From Amaranthus tricolor (taxonomy: Eukaryota; Streptophyta; Magnoliopsida; Caryophyllales; Amaranthaceae): DNA of 64,000 nt. Each line of letters begins with the position of its first letter. Within the stretch, counting starts at the first letter, position 1. The notes under the pieces were generated by a model that was not told the DNA's origin, ran no database searches, and saw only the letters and a program-made list of their open reading frames with translations. The stretch lies in assembly GCF_026212465.1 (NCBI RefSeq), contig NC_080047.1:40050422-40114421 (forward strand), given 5' to 3'. Positions 36,605 to 54,082 of this stretch are shown one piece after another. Made by a program: the position numbers and the translations under genes.

Positions 36605-37163
36605 AGATACCAAGCCCTACATTTCCAAAATTTTGCCATTTTTTTGCTTTTGCAGAGAGGAGAGAGAAACAACACAAAGATAAAAGCCAAACGCAAACCA
36701 GGAGTTATTCAAGAGAGAGAAAGAAGGAGCGAGATTGATTGAAGAGAGAGAGAAAACTCTATTCCGAAATCGTCTAATCAAGATATCATTAGCAGATCTT
36801 TTGATATCTTCGTCTTCAGATATTTTCGCCTTTTTCTTTTCTTTCTTCTATTTAATTTAGGGTTTTTTATAACCTCAATCTTCAGGTTGGTCTCTTCCAT
36901 TTTCTTGTTTTCACTTGCAGTTAAATGTTTTTTTTTTTTTCAATTTAGGTGCATTTTCTGCGATTTTTGTACATCAGGTTCTACTGCATGTTTTCGTTCC
37001 TTTATGTTATTGTGGAATTTCGTTTTTATTGTTTGATTGCGTTTGTTTCGTTATTAGGTTTCTGATCAATGTTTGTATAGCTGCAATTTTGTTATTATTT
37101 TGAAAGTTGTAATCTTCGTTTTTTATGATAGGATTATTGTTGGACACAACGAGATTTGGAATT

Positions 37164-43952
<6,789 letters not shown>

Positions 43953-44530
43953 CTTCACTCTATCTCTAGCTGTATCAGTGTAACCATTCTCGCACTTCCT
44001 GGTATATATGCTTATTTTTTTGGGTATTTTGTTGTGTTGGCCCAAAGTACTGTGAATTCTAGAAATTTTATAGGCTTGGGGCTTCAAGCGCAAAGCGGGT
44101 TGTACGACCCCCCAAATTTTATAGTCCATGTCAGACTAGATGTGTGATATTCATTAGGGATTGTTATAACTTGCAGCTTAGGCTTTTGCTGGTTCATGCC
44201 ATGAAGCAGTATGGGACTTTTCCATCCATTTCTTCTTGTAATGTCTAGCTAGCTGGGGTGGGCAAAGGGTTATATATATTGGGAGGTGAAAATATGAGGA
44301 ATAGTACTTCTTTTTTGCCATTCTCAATTGGGCTACTATTTTCTTTAGCTTGGTGACCTGTTTTTTTTTTATTAGTTTCTGATATTGAAAAAATTACTGT
44401 CACTTTATTGTATAAATTTTCTAGGTGATAATAAATGCTGGCGTTTTTTATCAGCAGAAATGGCCTTTTGGGGTTGTAAGCCTGAATAAGCACTCCCCAT
44501 GATACATGAAACATTTTGTTCCAAATTACT
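43953..44530 (+). other. 3' UTR region of the DDX3-like gene
   Basis: Non-coding, T-rich, no repeat seen; likely holds the 3' UTR and polyadenylation site. Confidence 0.5.
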
Positions 44531-45294
44531 GTTCTGTTGGAATAGTAAATGTAAATATTACTGTATGGAAATTTTTCTTAGAATTTTTCAAGGCTATGGA
44601 GTAATATTTGTAAATAATGAAAAATTTAGTTAAATATTTTTGTTTTAGAACTCAGGCCATAGTGTACTTTGTTTATACCATTAAAACTTTTTACGAAAAA
44701 TCTATATTGAATACAATCTACTTAGTTCGTTACAGCCTAAGCGTCTCATTTTGTGTGTTCATCAAGGATTCTTAACATTTAAATCAGAAGAGTTCTTCTA
44801 CAACATCATTGTTCTGGTAAGAAAGCAAACATAACAGATGTACCCAATTGTAAGCTTATTTCATTTCTCTAATATGAGATTCGTGTATTCATCATTGGAT
44901 TGGATGAATGTAGCCGATAATCTTATATTCTTATTCCTTCAAGGCTTGGTACTTCAGATACAGAATACCACAACACATGCTGCATTGTGTACGGAATAAG
45001 CTGTGCAAAGAAAAGATACACTTGAGAAATGGCAGTCAACTATTATGTTAAACAGCAAACACAGGCATATTGGTTATTGCAACTTCAAAAACTAAACATT
45101 ACCCAATGTCAGGAGGAAATTTTTGGTCTTAGTAAGTAGGAAGACACTGATTTTTGCAGCCGGATATGCACCGTCTGTCTACGGCCTGCTAAAAAATCAA
45201 AAGAAATGCATGAGTTCAATAACTCAAATTTAGTCCGTTATGCATCATACTGTAAAGAAAAACAAATTATGAAGTTAAATATAGTAACACAAAT

Positions 45295-45520
45295 TCTCGT
45301 GAGAGATGTCTCCTTGGCCCTACCCATTATATATTTTTTTAAAATATTGTAAGTAGGCATTAAAGATACGATAAGTAGACATTAAAGATAATGTAAGTAG
45401 GCATAAAAAATACGATAAGTAGGCATAAAAAATACGATAAGTAGGCATTAAAAATAAAATAAGTAGGCATTAGTTTTGATGGGTTGGACCCTAAAAAACG
45501 TCTCTCAAAAGACTAGCTAA
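45295..45520. mobile_element. MITE with internal minisatellite, family E
   Basis: Left GTGAGAGATGTCTCC, right CGTCTCTCAAAAGAC, with about seven AAGTAGGCATTAAAAATACG-type units between. Same layout as 27800-28045. Confidence 0.7.
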
Positions 45521-45654
45521 TATAGTAATTGCAGCTTAAAGAGCAAATAATCTCACTACCCACAAGAAAGATCAAATCCCTTCCCTCCCTTGGGTGTAGA
45601 AATTCTATAGGTTTATTCTTAAAAAAAATAGTATTACTAGCCAACCAAACATCA

Positions 45655-46530
45655 AAACTAGAGATGGACGTTCGGTTCGGGTTGATTAGGGGTTAATTCG
45701 GGTCAATGTCAATCAATTCCATTGTGCCAGATTCGTGCAAGTAGGTTACATGTTGGGTTTGGTAGCACTTCTGTTATGAGTAGAGCTATTCATAGGATAA
45801 AAGCGATTACAGTTAAGGCTCCTTTTGCTGAGTCTGAATTCGCTCGACGTTCGGTTGGTGAAGTAAAATTTCATGCAGTTCTAGATAAGTTAAAGTTAAA
45901 GATAAGCGTTGGATTGAGGAAATATAACAAACTATGTCTAGAGTATGAATGTTCAATTGACAACAACAATATCTCACTGTCATAAATATGCAAGTACAAT
46001 TGTATAATCATTCATATTCACACTATAGATTTCCAAGTAGGTTAATTATTGGATGGTTAATAAACAAACAAATTGTATTGGTTTGTAAATTACCTTCGCT
46101 TCAGTTTGCTATCGAGTAATTCGGTTACATTTTAATTTTGGGGCTCACATAATTTTGATTTTATGTCATTCGAAGAGAATTCTGGTTTAGTTCGGTTAGC
46201 TTTCGATTTCCAATAAAGCCATTTGGTTCATTGTCCATTTTACTTTCATAATTTTGTCGACCAATTTAGTTTGGTTGCCCATTATTTAGGATATCAATTT
46301 TCAAAAAACTAGGTCGAATTCAGTTTCCTTTGAATCTAGCAATTGTCGTTTTGGGTAACTATTTGAGTCAGATGAGAAAATTTAGCTTCTTTGTGTGTCG
46401 GTTGACAATTCAGCGATTCTACTTAAGGTTTGGTTCCACATGAAATTGGATCCAACCTATCATCAGGTGCAGGTTCGGTTAAATATGTTCATTTTTCGGG
46501 TTACTTTGGTCAGGTAGGAGCACTCGGAAT
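45655..46530. repeat. Unclassified repeat-like region
   Basis: Contains several TTCGGTT/TTCGGGTT words (45665-45710, 45850, 46120, 46190, 46470-46500) reminiscent of decayed hAT elements. Termini not found; an 87-codon frame here has no family match. Confidence 0.3.
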
Positions 46531-47149
46531 GGGTTTAGAACTTCTATAATCAAAATAATCAAACTACTGGCTGAAAACGCTCACTGATCCTATGTATTCT
46601 ACTATTCAATCATCCATTAGAAAGAAGAATGTTAATTTGAGAAAAAAGCAAAAAAGTCTAGGAAAAAGATTATTTAAAGAATCAGCTACAAACAATGCAA
46701 AAACTCCTATATATAGTACTTCCGGAGAGTTGTAGAGGAACAAATATTCCTCCCCCCACCCCCTCCAAAACAAACGGATTTTAACGAGATTCAGAGATTG
46801 AGATGTTTCATTCAAGATATCGGCTTTGATCAAAACTAATGAGTACAAACTACAAGTCCGAAAGCAAGAGCTCGGCAATGATGACGCTCCAATAATCATC
46901 TACAGGTCTCAATAGGATCTAATTTGTATACACCCAAAAATCAAAAAATCTCAATCTAAGTTCAAACACCGACTAGTGAGACCGTAACAGGGTTCCGTAT
47001 AGCCGGAATGCCTAGGATGAACCTTCCTAACAAAGTATTTGAATTGACCAAACATACAAGCAGAGCTCAACACAAGAACATCACTAAATCCCATTTATTG
47101 TATCACTAGTTAGGTTCAACTTATGTTCTTGAAACCCAGGTGATAATTG

Positions 47150-47330
47150 ATAAATTTGGGCTTGTACAAAAGAGCATAAAAGAAGAGAGTTGACTGCACA
47201 CAAATCCGATCAAATTTCATCCTAAAACCAATTGGTGATAGGAAGTGTAGCCCATCAAGATTATATGTTAGTCAACCTCTCTCTAATTCTCCGATGTGCA
47301 ATCACATGTAGGTTATTTTCCAACAATAAT
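47150..47330. repeat. LTR-like fragment, family F
   Basis: GAGAGTTGACTGCACACAAA, CATCCTAAAACCAATTGGTG, GTAGCCCATCAAG and GGTTATTTTCCAACA match the blocks at 28195 and 51400. Probably a solo LTR remnant. Confidence 0.55.
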
Positions 47331-47551
47331 AGAGGGTAAGAATTAAATCCAAAACAAGCAATAAACCTAATGAATGAAAGATAATATGAATTATGACCAA
47401 TAAGTATACTTTCCGTTCAGGATTCAGTCTAGTATGGATAATAACATCAGTGCAATAGTCAATAAGTATGCCTAAAAATTAAGCTTTCTTACCTGCAGAA
47501 CAGCATTACTGGCAAACCTTTATGCTTAGAATTTGTGTGAGGTTCAATCGG

Positions 47552-48859
47552 CTACTTTTCCGGATCTTCATCTGAACTTTCAGTTTCCTCCTCCCAGTAT
47601 TCCTCCATCTCATGCTCCTCCTCGTCCATATTATCACCGACCTCATCTCCATTTCCATCCTCAATAACATCATCAATCAAGCAATCTTGTGGCGACAAAA
47701 CCTTCACACCTTTACCGCGATAAAGAAGTCCGGTTCTCATTACATAGTAGAATTTATCCCTAACACGAGCTAACGGATGAGGATTAACTAGTTTACCACT
47801 TTGATAGCCTTCCTTAAGAGTAACAGTTGTAGTCTTACACTTCAAAGACAGATAAAAAATCCCTGGATATCTAGTAAAAATTCGAGTAAACCTATGAGGA
47901 AGATTCAATTCCTCTCTCAAACTTCTCATATAATTTCTCTTAGTCTTCTTATGGATAGTCAAGCTCAAAAACTCGTGCAATACACCGACATTTCGTTTCT
48001 CCATTAGCTCACTCTTAGGATCAAGCCTAGAAGAGTCCTCATATGGGGAAATATAAGGCAATTTTTGAAATTCCTCCATCCAAGCCCTAACCTTTTTTTG
48101 ATACCCATAACCCTTAGGAAACTTCATAGGAAAAGCTAAAGCTGTTTGACCCTTCTTAAATTGCCAATAATCAATACCTAATTCACTATTCTCACCACTC
48201 TTTTGTAAAGCAGAAACAGCATATTCATCCCTTAATTGCACAAGACTCAAAAAGGGTAATCCATTACACCCTTTAGAAACCCTAAAATGATCTGGGTACT
48301 TGGAAACAAAAGTTTTTTCAAAAAAATCAGGTAAACCCAGATCCCATTTCAAACAATATAATGATTGTAAAGGTACAGACTTAGATTTCGTCATCATAAG
48401 AACTTTACAAAGCCTTTCAATGATAGAATTTTCATCATTTTCATAAATTGAGTGTTCTTGCTGGTCTAAAGTTAAAGCTAATTCAGTAAGTTTAAAACAA
48501 GGTAAACTAGGGTAACGAGAATGAGGGAATTCATGAAAAAGAGTTGGGTACCTTCGGAGAAATCGAAGAACAGGGACAGTAAGGCCCAAAAGTTTCTGCC
48601 AATCGGCAATTGTTTTGGCAGTGATGAATGAAGTTGGAGAGCGTTTAATGGCGTCTTTGAGAAGCATGGCAGCTTTAAGATCGGTTTCTTTGTCGATAAT
48701 GTGATCGATGGATTTGTTTTTCACCCATTTTAATCGGACTTTGGTAATTGTCCGCCATTGTTGGTGGTTGAATAAAGTAGAGGAGGAAGAAGCAATTTCA
48801 ATGGAGTAATAGTATGATTTCAAGAGATGGAGGAAATTCTGGGATTTGAAGAACATCAT
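47552..48859 (-). CDS. WTF9: PORR-domain organelle RNA-splicing factor, WTF9-like, 435 aa
   Basis: One uninterrupted exon of 435 codons. The N-terminus (MMFFKSQNFLHLLKSYYYS) lacks acidic residues and fits a mitochondrial targeting peptide. The PORR (plant organelle RNA recognition) domain starts near residue 40 with RLKWVKNKSIDHII, then LLGLTVPVLRFLRRYPTLF, KWDLGLPDFFE, RAWMEEFQKLPYISPY, LHEFLSLTIHKKTKRNYM and FTRYPGIFYLSLK. The tail (about 390-435) is very acidic. The match is closest to WHAT'S THIS FACTOR 9, which in Arabidopsis is needed for splicing of mitochondrial group II introns in rpl2 and ccmFC; symbol by homology. A second Met follows directly, so the start is uncertain by one codon. 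Confidence 0.9.
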   Translation of the reverse strand: MMFFKSQNFLHLLKSYYYSIEIASSSSTLFNHQQWRTITKVRLKWVKNKSIDHIIDKETDLKAAMLLKDAIKRSPTSFITAKTIADWQKLLGLTVPVLRFLRRYPTLFHEFPHSRYPSLPCFKLTELALTLDQQEHSIYENDENSIIERLCKVLMMTKSKSVPLQSLYCLKWDLGLPDFFEKTFVSKYPDHFRVSKGCNGLPFLSLVQLRDEYAVSALQKSGENSELGIDYWQFKKGQTALAFPMKFPKGYGYQKKVRAWMEEFQKLPYISPYEDSSRLDPKSELMEKRNVGVLHEFLSLTIHKKTKRNYMRSLREELNLPHRFTRIFTRYPGIFYLSLKCKTTTVTLKEGYQSGKLVNPHPLARVRDKFYYVMRTGLLYRGKGVKVLSPQDCLIDDVIEDGNGDEVGDNMDEEEHEMEEYWEEETESSDEDPEK

Positions 48860-48889
48860 TATGGGGTGACTGTTTTGTTCTTGTCCGTC

Positions 48890-50400
48890 AAGTTCATATT
48901 TATGGGACTGAAAACTGGGATGATTATTCTTTTGTAAAATACTTCCACCATTTTCACGTGTTATTTACAAAGTTTAGTATCAAATTTAAATTATAATTTT
49001 TCATTTATCTATAAGAAAAAAACATATTCATGTGAAATCTTGTTTTGAAGACTTTTCTCAAACTGGGGGACTTTTTGACCGCACTCTCCTCTGTGGGTAT
49101 GAGTTGTCGTCTTTCTTTTCTCTCTAGAACCTGACCATAGTTTTCTATGAGCAGTATGAGCAGGATACACTGGGTATGATAATGTAAAATTTTGTTAGAG
49201 TTATCTCAATATATACTTTCTAAATATTAACTTTTGAAATTTTTAAAAACTCACGTTATGTTTGGGAATGAGGATTTCATTTGGAAATCTAGAATTGACT
49301 TAAATTTAGTGTTTAGCAAACTAATAAAAACCAAATTTGGATTTGTATTAATTATATCATTGTATTAAAGTTCGTTAAATTTGAGAATTTAAGAATGACT
49401 TTCCAGACTTTGTCATACTTAAATTTTCATTTATGATTTCATGATTGAAATTTACAATTAAAAATGAAATACTTAATTCTATACATAACCTTATTTGATT
49501 TTAATGTTTACATTGAAATAACCGTATTTAATTTTAATGTTTATATTGAAATCTACGAAAAAAAGTGAATGAAAAAAACTAAAAACAGAGGATTAAATTT
49601 TATAAAATGTCAAAAAAAAAGAAAAAACTAAATCAATACAAATTAAGTTATAGACTTGAAGCAGAATACAATTGAAGCTTCGGGAGACAAACAAGTCCGT
49701 CTTTATATGCTTGAGGATTATTATTATTATTATAAAACTTAATATTAATAATTATTGTTGTCGGCATACTAATAAGGTAAGCCCTTGTACTAATAAATAA
49801 TAATAAATTCTATATTTGTCAACCTTAATTAATTAGCAATGTGTTTCATTTATAGGTACCTAGCATAAGTATTTCATTTAACTTTTAATACTATTCATCA
49901 ATAATTCTTAATTGTATTTAATTTCTAATAAATAAGTTATAAATAGTCATGTTAAATCATATTTGATTTGTCATAATATAAAGATTACTGATATTAATTT
50001 TTTATATATTTTTATTATACATCATTAGAGATTTTAAGATTGATAAAATAATATAAAGGACAAGATATCATTTATCTTCGGTAGTCTAATTTTTATCGCT
50101 AATAGTCAATGCAAGACAACTTTATACAAAAAAAATCTGACTTGTCACAACATCATAATTTGAACATCGCCAGAACAAAAGCATCAGTTATAATATAGAA
50201 GTACTACTATTTAGAGTTCAGCAACACACATTCAACAGAATATCAATTATACTTGACAAACAAACATGTTTCAAACCCAACAAAGGATTATTAGTTCTTA
50301 TACAAGGTTTAAGAGGAATACTTATATTCACAAATTGCATCCAATCAATTTTGTGACTAAACAAGACAGCATTATATGGATTCGCTTCATGAAAATTGAA
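48890..50400. other. Spacer between the WTF9-like and LIFEGUARD genes
   Basis: AT-rich; includes a family D MITE interrupted by a copy of the 13.9-kb dispersed repeat (below), and a short ATT run near 49720. No gene seen. Confidence 0.6.
48965..49255. mobile_element. Family D MITE interrupted by a dispersed repeat
   Basis: CTATAAGAAAAAAACATATTC...GTGAAATCTTG (to about 49045) and GTTATCTCAATATATACTTTC (from about 49195) are contiguous in the relative at 20331. Here about 140 bp containing GACCGCACTCTCC, GGGTATGAGTTGTCGTC and GATACACTGGGTATGAT separate them; that insert is the inverse of sequence at 13943-14400. Confidence 0.6.
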
Positions 50401-50404
50401 GGAT

Positions 50405-52709
50405 TCAATTGTCCCCCTGCCTCAACAAGCGGAGGATGGTAAGGAAGAGGTTCAGGATGTCTAGGTAGAGAGTAACAGAAGCCCATATGTATTCATCATA
50501 TGTGAACCGTTTTATCAAGTTATCGGTGTCATAGACGATGTAGCCCGAGAAAACTATGGCACTAATTCCACCAATGATAGCGACAGAAGTAGACTCAAAT
50601 GGGAAGAACACCTGCGACAAGGGAAGAGTAAAGTGCATAGTCAATACGAACTTAAAACAGGATAAAAGAAAATGAAAAAACGGTCATTTGCAAGATGCAA
50701 TGCAAGCACAACATTACCTGAAGAAGTCCGGTAAAAATGAGACCGATAAGACTAGCAAACAAGACGGGTCCAAGAAAGCTGAAGTCCTTGCCCTTCTTGG
50801 CAGCCCAGAAAGTGTAACCAGTAAGAGAACAAACAACAGCTGCGGTTAAAACCAAAGCCTGAAGCACGATTTTTCCTGCATGTATCGCACGCATATTCAA
50901 CAGTCAACAACCAAGCCTTATAAAAGTCTTACTTAAGAAATTGCACACATACCATCAGTGTTTGCACATGCCACTCCAACAGTGAGACTCAAGCAAAGGG
51001 TAAACAGTCCAAGAAATATCAGGTTGTGGGGATGTTTTTGCTGGTAGATATAAAGTGGCCACAACACTGCAAAAAACATATGGTAAGTGAAACACAAGAC
51101 GTATTAAGCTCAAAGGGTAAAAATTAACAAAAGGACTATGTATCTTGCATTTCATAATAGTTGTGAATCTCACATCCAACGGCCAGTGTTATGTTTAGTA
51201 ATTTTCTGTTGTCACCTTATTTTTCATAAGCAAAAACAAGTCTTTCCATTACAACTTCTTGCATTCTATTAGGCATGCTTTCCATGACCACTTTTTTCAC
51301 TCAGAACCAACTAAATATTTGTTCTCATACTTCAGAATTTCAAAGATCGGATATCAAGATTCCAAAACGCACCAAAAAGACTCTCCATTACAACTTTCAA
51401 AGATCAAAGAGTTAACTGCACACAAGCCCGATGAGATTCCATCCTAAAACCAATTGACGATAGGAGAGAGTAGCCCATCAAGCTTATATGTTAATCAATC
51501 CCTTTTTAAATTTTCATTGTGGATCACACGTGAGCCCTTTTTTTTGTGGAACACCGAATCTATTTTTCTTCGATTGATTGAAAATCGTCAACTCTGATAC
51601 TAAGATAAATTTGTCATTTGGGTTGTACACAACAAAACCCACACAAAAGAAAGAGTTGACTGCACACAAGTAGAAGGGGTTCCATCGTAAAACAAACCGG
51701 TAATAGGAGGAATAAACTATATGTTTATCAAATCCTTTTTAATTTTTCGATGTGGAATACATATGGACTATTTTCCAACACTAAAATCAAATTTCAAACA
51801 CAAAATCAAAGAATAATGATAAATCTACTAATCAGTTGAAATTGCTCCAACCACAAAAATCATAAAAACCCTCCCCAAAATTTCGTACTCAATTTACTCC
51901 ACCAAGTCACTAACAAAATCCATATAATTATACAATCCCTGCAGCTTCCTCAAGCTAATTCTTGACCCAATTTTTATGTGTAGCAACTGACCTTGAAACC
52001 CAAAAACTAAGCCAAAAGATGTGACATTAGCAACTGAGATTTTCAATTAAAATTGCATACAGCTCCATTACCAATATAGTATCAATGTTTCATGTAAAGC
52101 GAACAACAGCGCATCACCCAATTGATCAAATCAAACTATACCAATCACTAAAATTTTGCATTCAATTTTAGTCCACCGACTCACTAACAAATTCCAAAGA
52201 GTTGACAATACCTGGAGATTCCTCGAACTAACTCTCACACCCAAACCTAAAAACCCTAAAAATAACACCTAAGCCATAAGATGCAACATTAGCAATTGAA
52301 ATTTTCAATTACAATTGCATACAACTTCAATACCAATATGATAACATATAAAACAAACAAATATGAAGATAAAAGTACCAAATTGATCAGATCAAACAAA
52401 ATCAGCACCTAAAATTAAAAATCTGATAAAAAATCGAGAATCGATCAGAAAATGAAAAAAAGACTTACATACGAAGGGCATGAAAGCGAAGAAGAGAAGA
52501 AGACCAGAATTGCCACGAAGAGTTTCATTGATGGGTGCGTATAAAACCGTAAGGAGAGAAACAAGTGCGGTTAAGACGATCTGAGCAGAAAGAATACCAT
52601 AGACTTTGCGAATGAAACCCCAACGAAGTTGATTTTCGCCATAGCTTAATCCTGGGTACAAAACTGTACCCTCTTCGATGTCACCCTTCATCTCTAAACC
52701 TGAATACAT
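50405..52709 (-). CDS. LFG: LIFEGUARD / Bax-inhibitor-1-like (TMBIM) membrane protein, 239 aa
   Basis: Four exons on the minus strand: 52709-52469, 51066-50953, 50875-50718 and 50611-50405, 240 codons with stop. The first donor must be GTAAGT (not the overlapping GTATGT four bases earlier) to keep the frame: FV-LLWPLYIYQQKHP. N-terminus LYPGLSYGENQLRWGFIRKVYGILS is the LIFEGUARD hallmark; about seven hydrophobic helices follow (for example IVLTALVSLLTVLY, GLFTLCLSLTVGVAC, VFASLIGLIFTGLLQ-like, TSVAIIGGISAIVFSGYIVYDTD), ending YIWASVTLYLDILNLFLTILRLL. The family acts in ER, vacuole or plasma membrane as a calcium-leak/cell-death suppressor and in fungal susceptibility. Individual paralogue not assigned. 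Confidence 0.93.
51400..51790 (-). mobile_element. TRIM-like LTR pair with very short interior (family F), in LIFEGUARD intron 1
   Basis: Two LTR-like blocks (about 51405-51545 and 51606-51785) share GAGTT-ACTGCACACAAG, CCATC-TAAAAC and TTTTTAAATTTT. Between them lie only about 60 bp, including AACTCTGATACTA, which on the minus strand is a primer-binding-site-like TAGTATCAGAGTT. The left copy is truncated or diverged. Confidence 0.5.
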
Positions 52710-52725
52710 CTTGATTTTCCCCCAA

Positions 52726-52728
<3 letters not shown>

Positions 52729-52760
<32 letters not shown>
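52729..52760. repeat. (TC)16 microsatellite in the LIFEGUARD leader
   Basis: Sixteen TC units, i.e. (GA)n on the mRNA strand, ending 20 bases before the ATG. Confidence 0.95.
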
Positions 52761-52766
<6 letters not shown>

Positions 52767-52824
52767 TGTTCAAGGATATGATGGAGTATGGTGGATTGTT
52801 TTTCTCACTTCTTTCCAAACATTC

Positions 52825-53839
52825 AAAAAAATAGGATTTTTTAATAACTTTAATTAAAAAATTAAGCTTCGATAAAACTTTATTCTCAAAATAAGCGTCT
52901 TTGGCCCCAAAGCTAGACTCGATATGTATTTGTTGTTACTAACAGAGTAACAGTATAAAGAAATTGTCAAAATTTTAGTCCAATAAAATTTTGACTGATC
53001 AATGGTCAAGTTGTTGTTACTAACAGCGAAATAAGACTTTGACTGGTTAATGATCAAGTCGCTGTGAATAACAACCACATTATGCCTGTACTGAGGAAGA
53101 AATTCTCTTATCGTCGGTCAAAATAATTGACAGCGATTATTAGTATGATGTTTACAACCAATAATTTCTGTAAACATTTTGATCTCCCTTCTATTTCCTT
53201 CAACAAAACCCCTTTTTTTTCACACAAAAGTCCCTCTTCTTCATTTATTTGTTATAAAAGGTTTGAGCTTCCATTAAAAGGTCCCAACTTTTGCTTTATT
53301 AACACCTTCCTTAATCTATCTAATTCTAGAAAAACCTTTATATTTAAAACCCATTGCAGTTCTGATTCCAAATTAGCATCAACTGAAGAGAATCAAGCTA
53401 ATGAAGTTGAAGAAGATGAAGCATTTAAGTTGTTTGAGATTAAAGTTTTGATTTTTCACTCTTTTTAATTGTTTTTCCTATATATTGTTGAATTCTATTA
53501 AAAAAAAAAAGTTGGCATCTTGATAAGATAATGTTGCCCCACAAAATGATATTCTCAACTGCTTCAGGCTTGCTAATCCATCAAAATAGTTGGTCAAAAC
53601 TTTACAAGCCTAATGTAGCTCTTATTAACAGCGACTTGACCATTGACTAGTCAAAATCTTATTTCGCTGTTAGTAACGACATATAATTTGACTAAAATTT
53701 TGACCATTTTTTTATATTCGCTGTTAGTAACAGCGAATACATATCGAGCCTAGTTTTGGGGCCAAAGACGCTTATTTTGAAAATAAAATTTTGTCGAAGC
53801 TTATTTTTTATTAAAGTTATTAAAAAATCTTATTTTTTT
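52825..53839. mobile_element. Long-TIR transposon, ~1.0 kb, MULE-like, enclosing an exon-like frame
   Basis: Arms of about 240 bp (52825-53070 and 53839-53610) are inverted copies: both contain AAAATAAGCGTCTTTGGCCC, ACTCGATATGTATT or a one-base variant, TGTTACTAACAG and TCAATGGTCAAG. Candidate 9-bp target duplication CAAACATTC (52816-52824) / CAAATTTTT (53840-53848) matches at only 6 of 9 positions, so superfamily is tentative. No transposase. The left end is only about 115 bp from the LIFEGUARD start codon. Confidence 0.72.
53145..53468 (+). pseudogene. Exon-like reading frame with plastid-targeting-like N-terminus, inside the long-TIR element
   Basis: Open from ATG at 53145 (an upstream in-frame ATG is at 53127) to a stop at 53466. 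The N-terminal ~70 residues are rich in Ser, Phe, Lys and Asn and almost free of acidic residues, as in chloroplast transit peptides; then comes an abrupt acidic stretch (SDSKLASTEENQANEVEEDE) with a GTTTTG donor-like site after FEIK. This is the layout of exon 1 of a plastid-protein gene. No domain recognised and no continuation in the window. Best guess: captured host exon, not a working gene. Confidence 0.45.
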
Positions 53840-54082
53840 CAAATTTTTGTTCTTTCCTCAATCTTTCTATTTGCTCGGCTCTATTATATACTTAGCACTA
53901 TTTGGCTTGATATAAATATTTAGAAAATAATTAGTTTTTGAAATTTTTTAGACGCGATAGAAAATAATTACTTTGGTGTTATTAAATAATCACAAAAATT
54001 AATGGTAATGAATTAATTTTTCCATTTTGAAATATCATTCAAGTTTATATTATATAGATCTTAAAAAAAAAATTTATATTAT

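Noticed and set aside
45330..45480. CRISPR-like regularly spaced short repeats
   Set aside because: Repeats are contiguous and diverged, in a plant nuclear MITE; no unique spacers and no cas genes.
45722..45985. 87-codon frame
   Set aside because: No family match, no promoter or splice context, and it lies in decayed repeat sequence.
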